From Bacteroidota bacterium (GTDB lineage: Bacteria > Bacteroidota > Ignavibacteria > SZUA-365): DNA of 50,276 nucleotides. The DNA lies in contig QKAF01000096.1 of the NCBI GenBank assembly GCA_003246455.1, positions 1-50,276 on the forward strand, written 5' to 3'. Below are positions 39,158-48,468 of this stretch, piece after piece. Positions within the stretch are counted from its first letter, which is position 1. Every line of letters starts with the position of its first letter. The position numbers were made by a program, and so were the translations under genes. The notes below the pieces were generated by a model. That model searched no databases, had not been told where the DNA came from, and saw only the letters and a program-made list of their open reading frames with translations.

Positions 39158-39906
39158 TGAACGAGGCCCGCAACGACATCCTGATCGACGTCCGGGACGT
39201 CTGGAAATCCTTCGCCGATCTCGACGTGCTCACCGGCGTGAGCATGCAGGTGCGCTCCGGATCGAGCGACGTCATCCTCGGCCGAAGCGGCATCGGGAAG
39301 AGCGTCCTCCTCAAGAGCATCGTGGGACTTCTGCGCCCGGAGCGCGGCAGCATCGAGGTGATGGGGGAGCAGGTGATCGGCCTCAAGACGAAGGAACTCA
39401 ACAGGCTGCGCAAGAGCATCGGCTACGTCTTTCAGTATGCCGCGCTCTACGATTCGCTCACGGTCCGCGAGAATCTCGAATTTCCGCTGCGCAAGCATAC
39501 GGATGCGGGCGAGGAAGAAATCACCGAGCGCGTGTTCGAACAGCTGCGACTTGTCGGCCTCGAGCATGCCGTCGATAAAATGCCCTCGGAACTGAGCGGC
39601 GGCATGAAGAAACGCATCGGGCTTGCGCGCGCCATCATCAAGCGTCCGCAGATCGTTCTCTATGACGAACCCACGGCGGGCCTCGATCCGATCACCGCGC
39701 GTGAGATCAGCGAACTCATCCTCAGTCTCGAGGAGCAGTTCGGCATCACATCGATCACGGTGACGCACGACCTCGAATGCGCCCGGATCATCGCGAACCA
39801 GATTTACATTCTCGATGGCGGCACTTTCCAGCACAGCGGCACCTTCGACGAGTTGAAAATGTCGGAAGACCCATACACACGGGCATTTTTTCAGGTGGTT
39901 GTATGA
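39154..39906 (+). CDS. mlaF: MlaF-family ABC transporter ATP-binding protein
   Basis: 250 residues; ATG overlaps the mlaE stop. Walker A GRSGIGKSVLLK, Q-loop in VFQYAALYDSLTV, signature LSGGMKKRIGLARAI, Walker B IVLYDEPTAGLDP and the switch histidine in TVTHD. It powers MlaE and energises lipid movement between the membranes. An open frame reaches further upstream inside mlaE but has no support. Confidence 0.94.
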   Translation: MMNEARNDILIDVRDVWKSFADLDVLTGVSMQVRSGSSDVILGRSGIGKSVLLKSIVGLLRPERGSIEVMGEQVIGLKTKELNRLRKSIGYVFQYAALYDSLTVRENLEFPLRKHTDAGEEEITERVFEQLRLVGLEHAVDKMPSELSGGMKKRIGLARAIIKRPQIVLYDEPTAGLDPITAREISELILSLEEQFGITSITVTHDLECARIIANQIYILDGGTFQHSGTFDELKMSEDPYTRAFFQVVV

Positions 39907-41000
39907 AGAAGACGAGTCTATCACGCGCACGCGTCGGCTTTCTGATTTTTGTCGGCGTGCTTGCCTTTACCGTTGGAATATTTTTTGTCGGCCAGAAAAG
40001 CCAGCTGTTCAGCAGTGTGTTCTTCGTCCAGGTGAATTTCGCCAATGTCGAGGGCGTCAAACCCGGTGCGGCCGTCATGCTCTCGGGGTACAGTGTCGGT
40101 ACGGTATCCGATATCACGCTCACCCCGCAGGCCGATTCGATCCGTCTCCTTCTTCGCATCGACGAAGGGGTCCGCGGATTCATCAAGACGGATTCCAAGG
40201 CGGAAATCAAGCAGGAAGGGCTGGTCGGAAACAAGTTCATCAGCGTGAGCATCGGTTCCCCCGAGGCGAAGGAGATCCCGGATTACGGGTTCATCCGCGG
40301 CATTCCGCCATTCGCGCTGAGCAGTATCGCCGACAATTTCATTTCCATCGCCGATACGGTGAAGCAGGTCACGGGCGAACTTTTCGTCCTTCTCAGCCGG
40401 CTGAACCACGGCGAAGGAACCATCGGCCGGCTTTTTACCGATGACGAGGTCTACACGAACCTGGTCAATATCACGGCGCAGACCGAAGAAGGGCTTCGCC
40501 GGACGAACGCACAGCTCGACAAGCTTTCCGACCTGCTCGCGAACAGCGTGAAGACGCTGGATGCCATAGCGGTCAAAGCGGACACGGCGATGGACAATAC
40601 CGTGCGCATGACCGAGGACGCCGCGAACATTCTCCGCAAGGTGGACGAGGGACAGGGAACGCTGGGTCTTCTGATGAATGACCGCGCACTTTACGATTCT
40701 CTCGTCATGTTCCTCGCCTCCATGTCCGACGTGGCCTACGATGCGGGAAATGCCGCGGACCAGGCCGCGAAGAGCATCCACGCCATGCGCGAGCACTGGC
40801 TCTTCGGACGCATTTTCGCGGGAGAAAGTTTTGAAGAGGAACAGCCTCTGGAGTCGGCGTACGTGCGCAAAATGCGTGAACTCCAGCATCGGCTCCAGGT
40901 GCTCGAGCAGCGTGAGCGCGAACTCGGCATCGGGAAGCCGGGAAGCGGCAGTGACCCCGGGCGGGGCGGCAATCGGGGGACAGGTACGCACGGAAAATGA
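39903..41000 (+). CDS. mlaD: MCE/MlaD-family membrane-anchored substrate-binding protein
   Basis: 365 residues; ATG overlaps the mlaF stop. One N-terminal membrane anchor (about 11-31), then an MCE domain (FVQVNFANVEGVKPGAAVMLSGYSVGTVSDITL to EGLVGNKFISVSIG), and a long helical tail (about 150-330) with repeated hydrophobic heptads, ending in a Gly-rich stretch. MlaD forms a hexameric ring that carries lipids across the periplasm. It is longer than E. coli MlaD (183 residues) because of the helical tail, as in many non-Proteobacterial members. Confidence 0.88.
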   Translation: MKKTSLSRARVGFLIFVGVLAFTVGIFFVGQKSQLFSSVFFVQVNFANVEGVKPGAAVMLSGYSVGTVSDITLTPQADSIRLLLRIDEGVRGFIKTDSKAEIKQEGLVGNKFISVSIGSPEAKEIPDYGFIRGIPPFALSSIADNFISIADTVKQVTGELFVLLSRLNHGEGTIGRLFTDDEVYTNLVNITAQTEEGLRRTNAQLDKLSDLLANSVKTLDAIAVKADTAMDNTVRMTEDAANILRKVDEGQGTLGLLMNDRALYDSLVMFLASMSDVAYDAGNAADQAAKSIHAMREHWLFGRIFAGESFEEEQPLESAYVRKMRELQHRLQVLEQRERELGIGKPGSGSDPGRGGNRGTGTHGK

Positions 41001-41902
41001 CCACCCTGGTGCTCGGACATCTCGTCCTTGATGAAATTCACAGTTATGACGGCAATGTCTACCGGAGTCCCGGCGGCATCACCTTCCCGCTGACAGCCTT
41101 TTGCGCAATGACGGAGACGGGAGACTCCCTTCGGCCGGTATTTCCGTACGGCGTCGATGCGGCGGGGGTCATGCAGACTCTCGCGGCGGAATATCCCGAG
41201 ATCGATCCGCGGTATTGCTGGGAGGTCGACGAGGAGAATACCCGCGTCCGCCTGTTCCACACGTCCGCATCGCATTACAACACCCAGCTGGTCCGCAGTC
41301 TCGGTCCCATTACCTGGGACCGCCTTTCTCCTGTCCTTTCCCACGCAGACCTGGTGTACCTCAACATGATGACCGGCCACGACATATCGCTCGAAACCGC
41401 GGCACGGCTGCGAGGGGAAGGAAGGCTGGTATACATCGATCTGCACATGATCGCATACCGCGTACACGCCGACGGCCGCCGAGAGCCCGCACCTTCGGAA
41501 CACTGGCGGCAGTGGGTGCGTGCCGCCGACGTGCTTCAATGCAACGAGCACGAATTCGCCGCCCTGATCCCCGGTGAGGCCGACGAACAGCAGCGTCTGC
41601 GCATGGTATTCGAAGCGGGCAGTCCGCACCTGTTCGTGCTGACGCGCGGAGAGGCCGGCGCGGATATTTACCGCGCACCGGATGTGCACATGCACGTCCC
41701 CGCGATCCCTGCACCGCGCGTTGTCGATCCGACCGGGTGCGGCGACGCCTTCGGCAGCACGCTCGCGATCGGACTAGCGCGCGGACACGGGCTCGAGCAA
41801 GCAGCCGGGCGCGCCGCCCGTGCGGCGTCATTTGTGGCCGGGATCCCGGGCTCCATCGGCATGCGCGCGCTTCGGGAGTATCTCCGGGGAGGTGCGGCAT
41901 GA
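40997..41902 (+). CDS. PfkB-family sugar or nucleoside kinase
   Basis: 301 residues; ATG overlaps the mlaD stop. The C-terminal PfkB signature DPTGCGDAFGSTLAIGLARG holds the catalytic Asp; the N-terminus has LVLGHLVLDEI and SPGGITFPLTAF. It should phosphorylate a sugar or related alcohol with ATP. The substrate is not evident. Its coupling to the Mla genes on one side and an RmlD-like reductase on the other suggests a role in envelope sugar or lipid metabolism; inferred only from position. Confidence 0.84.
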   Translation: MTTLVLGHLVLDEIHSYDGNVYRSPGGITFPLTAFCAMTETGDSLRPVFPYGVDAAGVMQTLAAEYPEIDPRYCWEVDEENTRVRLFHTSASHYNTQLVRSLGPITWDRLSPVLSHADLVYLNMMTGHDISLETAARLRGEGRLVYIDLHMIAYRVHADGRREPAPSEHWRQWVRAADVLQCNEHEFAALIPGEADEQQRLRMVFEAGSPHLFVLTRGEAGADIYRAPDVHMHVPAIPAPRVVDPTGCGDAFGSTLAIGLARGHGLEQAAGRAARAASFVAGIPGSIGMRALREYLRGGAA

Positions 41903-42840
41903 GAGTGATGATTACCGGAGCGCACGGACTGCTCGGACAGAAGCTCGCGCTGGCCTTCGCCCGCGAGACCGGCGACGAACTCCTTCTGACGGATATCGCG
42001 CCCAGGACATTCTTCATCAACAAGCGGTTCGACTATCAGCAGCTGGATATCACGCAGCTGAGCGACGTCAAGAGTCTCGTGTCCGCGTATCGCCCCGACG
42101 TCATCGTCAACACCGCCGCCATGACCGACGTCGACGGATGCGAGGAAGACAAGCTGGCGGCATGGCGGCTGAACGTGGACGGCCTGAAAAACCTGATTAT
42201 CCCCGCGCGGCGCATCGATAACTGCCGCATCGTGCAGCTTTCAAGCGACTACGTCTTCAACGGACGCACGGGGCCGTACGACGAATCGTCCCGGCCGAAT
42301 CCTGTGAGTTACTACGGCAAATCGAAGCTCGCATCGGAAAACGCGATGCTGGAAAGTCCCGTCGGAGGCATCGTCGTGCGGACGCAGGTCCTCTACGGCG
42401 CCGGCTACGAGGTTCGACAGAATTTCGTCGCATGGGTGCTGGCGCAGCTCGAGAAGGGTGCTCCCTTCCGCGTCGTCGATGACCAGCGGGGAAATCCCAC
42501 GCTGGCGGACGATCTCGCCTACGGGATCCTCAAGCTTGTCGAGCGCGGCGCCGGCGGGGTTTTTCACGTCTCCGGCCCGGAATCGATCGACCGTTTTTCA
42601 TTTGCGCAAAAAATTGCCGAAATTTTCGGATTCGACCCGGGCATGATATCCCCGACGTCATCCGCGGAGATCGGGCAGGCGGCCAATCGTCCTCCCGACA
42701 GTACGTTCATTACATTGAAATTCGAAGCCGCCTGCAACGAGCGGCTGAGCGACGTGACACGAGGACTCGAACGACTGCGGCAGCAGCTTCGCGACGGTGC
42801 CACGCATACCGACCTGCTGAGCGACAGCAGATTTTTCTAA
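41899..42840 (+). CDS. RmlD-like NAD(P)-dependent sugar reductase / epimerase
   Basis: 313 residues; ATG overlaps the PfkB stop and has GGGGAGG before it. Short-chain Rossmann fold of the extended type: ITGAHGLLGQK, IVNTAAMTDVDGCEED (dTDP-4-dehydrorhamnose reductase style), LSSDYVFNG, and the active-site YYGKSKLASE. Such enzymes reduce dTDP-4-dehydrorhamnose to dTDP-rhamnose for surface polysaccharides, though the full rhamnose operon is not here. It could act on another nucleotide sugar or methionine-adenosyltransferase-like partner. It is the last gene of the Mla-linked overlap chain. Confidence 0.83.
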   Translation: MRVMITGAHGLLGQKLALAFARETGDELLLTDIAPRTFFINKRFDYQQLDITQLSDVKSLVSAYRPDVIVNTAAMTDVDGCEEDKLAAWRLNVDGLKNLIIPARRIDNCRIVQLSSDYVFNGRTGPYDESSRPNPVSYYGKSKLASENAMLESPVGGIVVRTQVLYGAGYEVRQNFVAWVLAQLEKGAPFRVVDDQRGNPTLADDLAYGILKLVERGAGGVFHVSGPESIDRFSFAQKIAEIFGFDPGMISPTSSAEIGQAANRPPDSTFITLKFEAACNERLSDVTRGLERLRQQLRDGATHTDLLSDSRFF

Positions 42841-42863
42841 CCCCATCAAGGTGTGAACACGAC

Positions 42864-44153
42864 ATGCTCGACATGAAGCGCATTCGCGAAGTCCCTGACC
42901 TGGTCCGGCAGGGTGTACAAAATAAGAACGAAAAAGGAGACGTCGATGCGGTTCTCGCGATCGACCGCCGCCGCCGCGATATCATCGCGGAGGTCGAGCA
43001 GCTGAAGAACACCCGGAACGTGGTCTCCCAGGAAATTGCCCAGCTGAAGAAGGAGAAGCAGGACGCCGACGATAAGATCGCGGAGATGAAGGGCGTTTCC
43101 GACACGATCAAACAGCTCGACGACGAACTGCGCGGTGTCGAGGAGGAACTCCGGCAGAGCGTGCTCGCGCTGCCGAACCTCTGCCATGAGAGCGTGCCGG
43201 TTGGCCGCAACGCGGAAGACAACGTCGAGATCCGCAGCTGGATTCCCCTGCACACGATGCGGATCAACGAGGATCCGGAGCACGCGGTGCTCGATCACAT
43301 CGAGCTGGGACGCAAGCACGGCATCCTGGATTTCGATCGCGGAGCGAAGCTCAGCGGCAGCGGCTTTCCGCTGTACGTGGGGCAGGGCGCCACGCTCGAG
43401 CGCGCCTTGATCAACTTCATGCTGGATACGCATCTTCGGGAGCACGGGTATCGCGAAGTGTTTCCGCCGTTTGTCGTCAACACCGATTCGATGGTCGGCA
43501 CCGGCCAGCTGCCCAAGATGTCGGAGGACATGTACCGCTGCGCGGACGACGATCTCTACCTGATTCCGACCGCCGAAGTGCCGATCACCAACATGTACCG
43601 TGATGAAATCCTCGAGGCGGAACAGGTCCCTTCGCATTTCTGCGGCTATTCGGCCTGCTTCCGCCGCGAAGCGGGATCTTACGGGAAGCAGACCAAGGGA
43701 TTCCTGCGCGTGCACCAGTTCAACAAGGTCGAACTGGTGAAATTCGCACGTCCGGAAGAATCGTACGATGAACTCGAAGCGCTGGTCGGAAACGTCGAAC
43801 GGATTCTGCAGCTGCTCGAAATTCCGTATCGCGTTCTCCTGCTGTGCTCCGGAGACACCTCGTTTTCCTCGGCGAAAACCTACGATCTCGAAGTGTGGTC
43901 GCCCGCCGAGAACACCTGGCTGGAAGCGTCATCCTGCAGCAATTTCGAAGACTTCCAGGCGCGTCGGGCGAACATCCGCTACCGTCCGGAGGGTGCGAAA
44001 GGGAAGCCGCAATTCGTGCACACGCTGAACGGATCCGGGCTCGCCACATCGCGTCTCATGGTGGCGATCCTGGAGAACTACCAGACGCCCGAAGGGAAAA
44101 TCATCGTTCCCAAACCGCTGCAGCCCTACACCGGCTTTGCGATGATCGGGTAA
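42864..44153 (+). CDS. serS: Seryl-tRNA synthetase
   Basis: 429 residues with an AAGGTG site. MLDMKRIREVPDLVRQGV starts the N-terminal coiled-coil arm (about residues 25-105) that holds tRNA-Ser; the class II catalytic core has FLRVHQFNKVELVKF (motif 2 region), ASSCSNFEDFQARRANIRYR and motif 3 (LNGSGLATSRLMVAILE). Essential cytoplasmic enzyme. A terminator follows, so it is probably a single-gene unit behind the RmlD-like gene. Confidence 0.97.
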   Translation: MLDMKRIREVPDLVRQGVQNKNEKGDVDAVLAIDRRRRDIIAEVEQLKNTRNVVSQEIAQLKKEKQDADDKIAEMKGVSDTIKQLDDELRGVEEELRQSVLALPNLCHESVPVGRNAEDNVEIRSWIPLHTMRINEDPEHAVLDHIELGRKHGILDFDRGAKLSGSGFPLYVGQGATLERALINFMLDTHLREHGYREVFPPFVVNTDSMVGTGQLPKMSEDMYRCADDDLYLIPTAEVPITNMYRDEILEAEQVPSHFCGYSACFRREAGSYGKQTKGFLRVHQFNKVELVKFARPEESYDELEALVGNVERILQLLEIPYRVLLLCSGDTSFSSAKTYDLEVWSPAENTWLEASSCSNFEDFQARRANIRYRPEGAKGKPQFVHTLNGSGLATSRLMVAILENYQTPEGKIIVPKPLQPYTGFAMIG

Positions 44154-44173
44154 CAGCCGGACACCATTTGAAG

Positions 44174-44213
44174 AAAGCTCCCGCATTCGCGCGCCGGATC
44201 GGGAGCTTTTGTC
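44174..44213 (+). terminator. Rho-independent terminator after serS
   Basis: AAAGCTCCCG (44174-44183) pairs with CGGGAGCTTT (44200-44209), followed by TGTCTT. Confidence 0.75.
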
Positions 44214-44240
44214 TTCTGTTTCGTGTTGAGTGTGATTAGT

Positions 44241-44987
44241 ATGATACAGGCAATTACCATCGATTTCTGGAACACGACCGTCGACTCCAATAACGGAGCG
44301 CGACGGCGGGCCGCGCGCAACCGCGCGATGGAGGACATTTACCGCAGCGTGGGCAGGATGTTCGACGAAGAAGCGGTAACGGCGGCTTTCGAACACTCGT
44401 ACCGGGCGTTCGAACAGCGCTGGCATGCCGAGCAGCGCACGATGACCGCGGACGAGAGTCTCGAGGTCATCTGGGCGTTTCTCGATCTCGAGGTGCCCGC
44501 GGAGCAGCATGCCGCCACCGTGCGTCTCATGGAGGACAGCATTCTCGAGGGCATCCCGGGACTGCTTCCGGGATGCGCGGACGCACTGGCACAGCTTTCC
44601 TCGCGCGTTCCTCTCGCTTTGATCTCCGATACCGCGTTTTCTCCGGGACGGGTGCTGCGGCAGGTGCTGCAGGCACACCAGGTGGACGCGTATTTCCGCA
44701 CGCTGATTTTCTCGGATGAAATGGGCGTGTCGAAACCTCACCCACGCATGTTCGAACGGGCGCTCGCCGGGGTGGATGTCCCCGCTTCGCACGCCGTGCA
44801 TATCGGCGACATCGAACGGACGGACATCGCCGGTGCGAAAGCGCTGGGGATGAAGGCCATCCTCTTTCGCGGCGACGACAGCGGACGCTATCACGCGGAA
44901 AACCTGCCGGAGCGGACCGCGGCCGACGCCGTCGCGCACTCCTGGTCCGAGGTCCTGGACATTCTTTCAGACTGGGGCCTGCAATGA
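44241..44987 (+). CDS. HAD-superfamily hydrolase
   Basis: 248 residues from ATG 44241; a TTG at 44223 would add six. Motif I is TIDFWNTTVD, where the second acidic residue of the DxDxT motif is Trp, as in haloacid dehalogenase and some other HAD branches; motif II is LISDTAF, motif III SKPHPRMF, motif IV HIGDIERTDIAGAKALG. A phosphatase or dehalogenase role is possible. It overlaps the ABC exporter by ATGA. No clear ribosome site is seen. Confidence 0.85.
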   Translation: MIQAITIDFWNTTVDSNNGARRRAARNRAMEDIYRSVGRMFDEEAVTAAFEHSYRAFEQRWHAEQRTMTADESLEVIWAFLDLEVPAEQHAATVRLMEDSILEGIPGLLPGCADALAQLSSRVPLALISDTAFSPGRVLRQVLQAHQVDAYFRTLIFSDEMGVSKPHPRMFERALAGVDVPASHAVHIGDIERTDIAGAKALGMKAILFRGDDSGRYHAENLPERTAADAVAHSWSEVLDILSDWGLQ

Positions 44988-46732
44988 AATCCCTTCTCCG
45001 TCTCGCCCCGTATTTCAAACGCTACCGCGGTACGCTGCTGTGGGGGATTTTCTTCATTTTCCTCTCGACAGTCTTCGCCGTCATAGCGCCGGTGATCATC
45101 CGCGACGCCGTCGACGGTCTGCAGAGCGATCTGAATTCGTCGACACTGCTGCAGTACGCCGCAATGATCGTCGGTATCGCCGCGATGAGCGGGCTCTTTC
45201 TGTATCTGACACGTCAGACCATCATCGTGGTGTCGCGCCGAATCGAATTCGATCTCCGGAACGACTTCCTGATCCACGTGATGAAGCTGTCGCAGGGGTT
45301 TTTCTCGACCACGACCACCGGCGACCTCATGGCGTACGCCAGCAACGACATCTCCGCGGTGCGCATGTTCGTGGGTCCCGCGGTGATGTATGCGTCGAAC
45401 ACCGTGTTCAATTTCGTGATCATCGTCTGGCTGCTCGTCGATATACATCCGCTGCTGACGCTCTGGGGGCTTCTGCCGCTGCCGGTGCTTTCCTTCGCCG
45501 TGCACAAGGTCGGCTCGCTGATCCACAAGCGCTACGAGGAAATCCAGGAGCAGTACGGCACGCTCACCGCGCGTACACAGGAGAGCATTTCCGGCATTCG
45601 CGTGGTGAAAGCCTACCTGCGCGAAGCGTATGAGACCGCGGTGTTCCAGGATCTCAGTGAAGAGTACCGCGTGCGCAACATGCGCATGGTGCGCATTCAG
45701 TCGCTGTTCATGCCCATGATCGGCATGCTGGTCGGCTTCTCGATCATCCTGATTATCTGGCTCGGCGGGCGCGACGTGATCGCGGGCCGGCTTTCCCTCG
45801 GAGAACTGACGCAGTTCATCATTTACCTCGGCATGCTGATCTGGCCGATGGCAGCCATCGGCTGGGTGGTCAGCCTGATTCAGCGCGCGGCTGCCTCGAT
45901 GAAACGTCTCGAAAGAGTATTCGACTCCGTACCGGAAATTGCCGACGACGAGACCACCGACCACAGTATCACGCGGATCGAGGGCGCCGTGCATTTCGAG
46001 GATGTGCATTTTCGCTATGCGCCGGAGGAACGCGAAATCCTCAGCGGCATCGATCTGGAGATCGCAGCGGGAACCACGCTCGGCATCATCGGGCTGACCG
46101 GCGCGGGGAAGAGCACGATCGTGAACCTCATCCCCCGGCTTTTCGATGCGACCTCGGGCACCCTCTCCATCGACGGCAGCGACATCCGCAGAATTCCGGT
46201 GGAAGTGCTGCGCCGGCACATCGCCTACGTGACGCAGGAAACCTTCCTCTTTTCGGACACGCTGCGCAACAACATCGCCTACGGAGTCGACGCGCCGTCC
46301 GACGAGGACGTGCTCTGGGCCGCCTCGATCGCACAGCTGGACAAGGACGTCACGGATTTTCCGCTGCAGTACGAAACCATGCTCGGCGAGAGGGGCATCA
46401 CCCTGTCGGGCGGGCAGAAACAGCGGGTCAGCCTTGCGCGCGCCGTGCTCCGCAAACCGTCTATCCTCATTCTCGACGACGCGCTTTCCGCCGTCGATAC
46501 GCATACGGAAGAGGACATTCTTCAGCAGCTGCGAAGCGTGATGGCGGAACGTACCAGCATCCTTATCAGCCACAGAATTTCGACGGTGAAGAGCGCCGAT
46601 CATATCATCGTGATTGAGGACGGCAGGATCAGCGAGCAGGGGACGCATGACGAACTCGTTGCGTTCGACGGACTGTACGCGGATCTGCACCGGAAGCAGC
46701 TGCTGGCCGCTGAACTGGAGGAAATGGAATGA
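44984..46732 (+). CDS. ABC exporter half-transporter (MsbA/BmrA-like)
   Basis: 582 residues. Six membrane helices (about 15-320) then a nucleotide-binding domain: Walker A GLTGAGKSTIVNL, signature LSGGQKQRVSLARA, Walker B ILILDDALSAVDTHTEED, and switch histidine in LISHRIST. It works as a homodimer or heterodimer in the inner membrane and exports lipids, drugs or peptides. No second half-transporter is beside it, so a homodimer is likely. Confidence 0.93.
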   Translation: MKSLLRLAPYFKRYRGTLLWGIFFIFLSTVFAVIAPVIIRDAVDGLQSDLNSSTLLQYAAMIVGIAAMSGLFLYLTRQTIIVVSRRIEFDLRNDFLIHVMKLSQGFFSTTTTGDLMAYASNDISAVRMFVGPAVMYASNTVFNFVIIVWLLVDIHPLLTLWGLLPLPVLSFAVHKVGSLIHKRYEEIQEQYGTLTARTQESISGIRVVKAYLREAYETAVFQDLSEEYRVRNMRMVRIQSLFMPMIGMLVGFSIILIIWLGGRDVIAGRLSLGELTQFIIYLGMLIWPMAAIGWVVSLIQRAAASMKRLERVFDSVPEIADDETTDHSITRIEGAVHFEDVHFRYAPEEREILSGIDLEIAAGTTLGIIGLTGAGKSTIVNLIPRLFDATSGTLSIDGSDIRRIPVEVLRRHIAYVTQETFLFSDTLRNNIAYGVDAPSDEDVLWAASIAQLDKDVTDFPLQYETMLGERGITLSGGQKQRVSLARAVLRKPSILILDDALSAVDTHTEEDILQQLRSVMAERTSILISHRISTVKSADHIIVIEDGRISEQGTHDELVAFDGLYADLHRKQLLAAELEEME

Positions 46733-47736
46733 CAGAAGAAACGCTGCGGCGTATCGGGATCGAGGAATGTGAAACACTACTGCTCGGTGCGTCGCGCATC
46801 GTTCTGACGACGCACATGAATCCCGACGGCGACGCCATCGGCAGCGAATGCGCACTGCATGCCGCGATGCGCGCGAGGGGAAAGGATGTCCGCATCATCA
46901 ACTGCGACGCGGCTCCGGAAAACCTGGCGTTTCTGAACGGCGACGGACAGGTCGAGGCGTATGTTCCCGACGTGCACGATCCGGTCATCGCCGCGGCGGA
47001 TCTGCTGGTCGCGCTGGACTTCAACGACATCCGACGCGTCCGCCAGATGGAAGCGGTGTTCCGCGCCGCGTCCGGGACAAAGCTCGTCATCGATCATCAC
47101 CTCGAACCGAAACCGTTTGCCGATTCCTACTGCAGTCTGCCGGATGCCTGTTCCACTGCGGAGATCGTGCACGACGTGCTTGCGCGAAGCATCGACGTCA
47201 TGCCGTACGACATTGCGCTGGGACTCTACGTGGGCATCATGACCGACACGGGGTCGTTTCGCTTCGATCGCACCACTCCCCGCGTTCATCGCATCGCCGC
47301 TGGCCTCCTCGAGGCGGGTGTCGATCCGCAGGGGACGCATCGCCGGATTTTCGACGACTATCCGATGGGGCGCACGCAGCTTCTCGGCATGATCCTCGCC
47401 GGAATCGAACAGCACTGCGGGGGACGCGTCTCGGTGCTTGCGGTCACCCCGGAGATGTTTGCCGAAACCGGCACCAGCGTCGAGGATGTGGAGAATATCG
47501 TCAACTCCGGGCTCGCAATCCGCGGAGTGGAAGCCACGGCTCTGCTCACCGTGCTCGACGGGGTGATCAAAATCAGCTTCCGTTCTCGGGGGGCGATCAC
47601 GGTCAATGACATCGCCGCACAATTCGGCGGTGGAGGCCACCGGCTCGCCGCGGGTGCGACGGTTGAAGGGATGCCGCTCGCGGAATTGAAATCGCGTGTC
47701 GCGGAAGCGCTCTGTGCGGCCCTCCGTGAGAGCTGA
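46729..47736 (+). CDS. DHH/DHHA1 phosphoesterase, NrnA-like
   Basis: 335 residues; ATG overlaps the exporter stop. DHH motifs: HMNPDGDAIGSE (28-39 region), LDFND, IDHHLEP and GIMTDTGSFRF; the C-terminal DHHA1 domain has the GGGGHRLAAGA substrate loop. NrnA degrades short RNA oligonucleotides and dephosphorylates pAp in the cytoplasm, in species lacking Orn. A minus-strand terminator lies just after it, from the convergent gene. Confidence 0.92.
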   Translation: MTEETLRRIGIEECETLLLGASRIVLTTHMNPDGDAIGSECALHAAMRARGKDVRIINCDAAPENLAFLNGDGQVEAYVPDVHDPVIAAADLLVALDFNDIRRVRQMEAVFRAASGTKLVIDHHLEPKPFADSYCSLPDACSTAEIVHDVLARSIDVMPYDIALGLYVGIMTDTGSFRFDRTTPRVHRIAAGLLEAGVDPQGTHRRIFDDYPMGRTQLLGMILAGIEQHCGGRVSVLAVTPEMFAETGTSVEDVENIVNSGLAIRGVEATALLTVLDGVIKISFRSRGAITVNDIAAQFGGGGHRLAAGATVEGMPLAELKSRVAEALCAALRES

Positions 47737-47749
47737 CCGCCGGAACGGC

Positions 47750-47790
47750 ACGAAAAGAAAACGCCCTCACCCGACAAAGGGGAGGGCGTT
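47750..47790 (-). terminator. Terminator of the Spy-like gene
   Basis: Read on the minus strand, AACGCCCTC/GAGGGCGTT (47760-47768 with 47782-47790) forms a hairpin followed by TTTCTTTTCG. It is 48 bases past the stop of the minus-strand gene and faces the NrnA-like gene. Confidence 0.7.
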
Positions 47791-47838
47791 CGCGCTTCAG
47801 GGAGTGGAGGCTCGGATCAGCGCTGCGCTGGAGAGGCG

Positions 47839-48345
47839 TCAGTCATCTTCGGGGGGAGGCGCATCCTCGGTTCGTTCCTGCATCATACCGCGCCGTCCGC
47901 GGGAGGACCGGCCTTCGGGACCGCGCATGTGCTCTCGTTTGCCGCGGGCGTCTTTCATTCGCATCTCCATACGTTTGCCTTTCATCTCTTTCCATTGCTT
48001 CTGCTGCTCCGGATCGAGCTGTTTCATGACTTTCTGATCGGCATCGAAAAGCGCGAGTTTCTGCTGCACCTGCAGATCGGCGATCTCGCGGGAGAGCTTT
48101 TCGAACGCCGCGCGGTCAGCCGATTCGTCCTGCATCATGTCTTTCATATCGATGCGCTTCTTCTGCAGCGTGGCGCGTATGTCGATCATTTTTTTCTGGG
48201 TCTCGGTACGGATATCCTTCAACGCGGTTTTCTGTTCTTCGCTGAGATTCATTTTTTTCCATGCGCCTGCGTCCGGTCGCGGCTGGGCATAAAGCGATCC
48301 CGCGGAGAGGAGCATGAATACGACGGCGAGCATGAGCGGTTTCAT
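47839..48345 (-). CDS. Spy/CpxP-like secreted helical protein
   Basis: 168 residues from ATG 48345, which has AAGGA seven bases ahead; an upstream start at 48399 is less likely. A signal peptide (MKPLMLAVVFMLLSAGSLYAQ) is followed by charged helices beginning NLSEEQKTALKDIRTE, the LTxxQ-like motif of Spy, CpxP and related periplasmic chaperones or metal-stress proteins. Met and Lys are very frequent, and the C-terminus is Arg/Gly-rich then acidic (ERTEDAPPPEDD). The role is probably envelope protection; no stress regulator is adjacent. Confidence 0.75.
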   Translation of the reverse strand: MKPLMLAVVFMLLSAGSLYAQPRPDAGAWKKMNLSEEQKTALKDIRTETQKKMIDIRATLQKKRIDMKDMMQDESADRAAFEKLSREIADLQVQQKLALFDADQKVMKQLDPEQQKQWKEMKGKRMEMRMKDARGKREHMRGPEGRSSRGRRGMMQERTEDAPPPEDD

Positions 48346-48468
48346 TTCGAATATCCTTGATTCGTGAGTGAGTGCTTGGTAGTTTTGTGCATTGGACATC
48401 GGAGGGACCGCACAGGTTTAACCTCCCTCCGGGTTACGGGAGACAAGAGATTTTCAGAATTGCCGGAA

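Noticed and set aside
44891-46855. Minus-strand open frame of 654 codons opposite the ABC exporter
   Set aside because: The exporter has all ABC motifs in the plus frame; the antisense frame is rich in His, Arg and Asp and has no family features.
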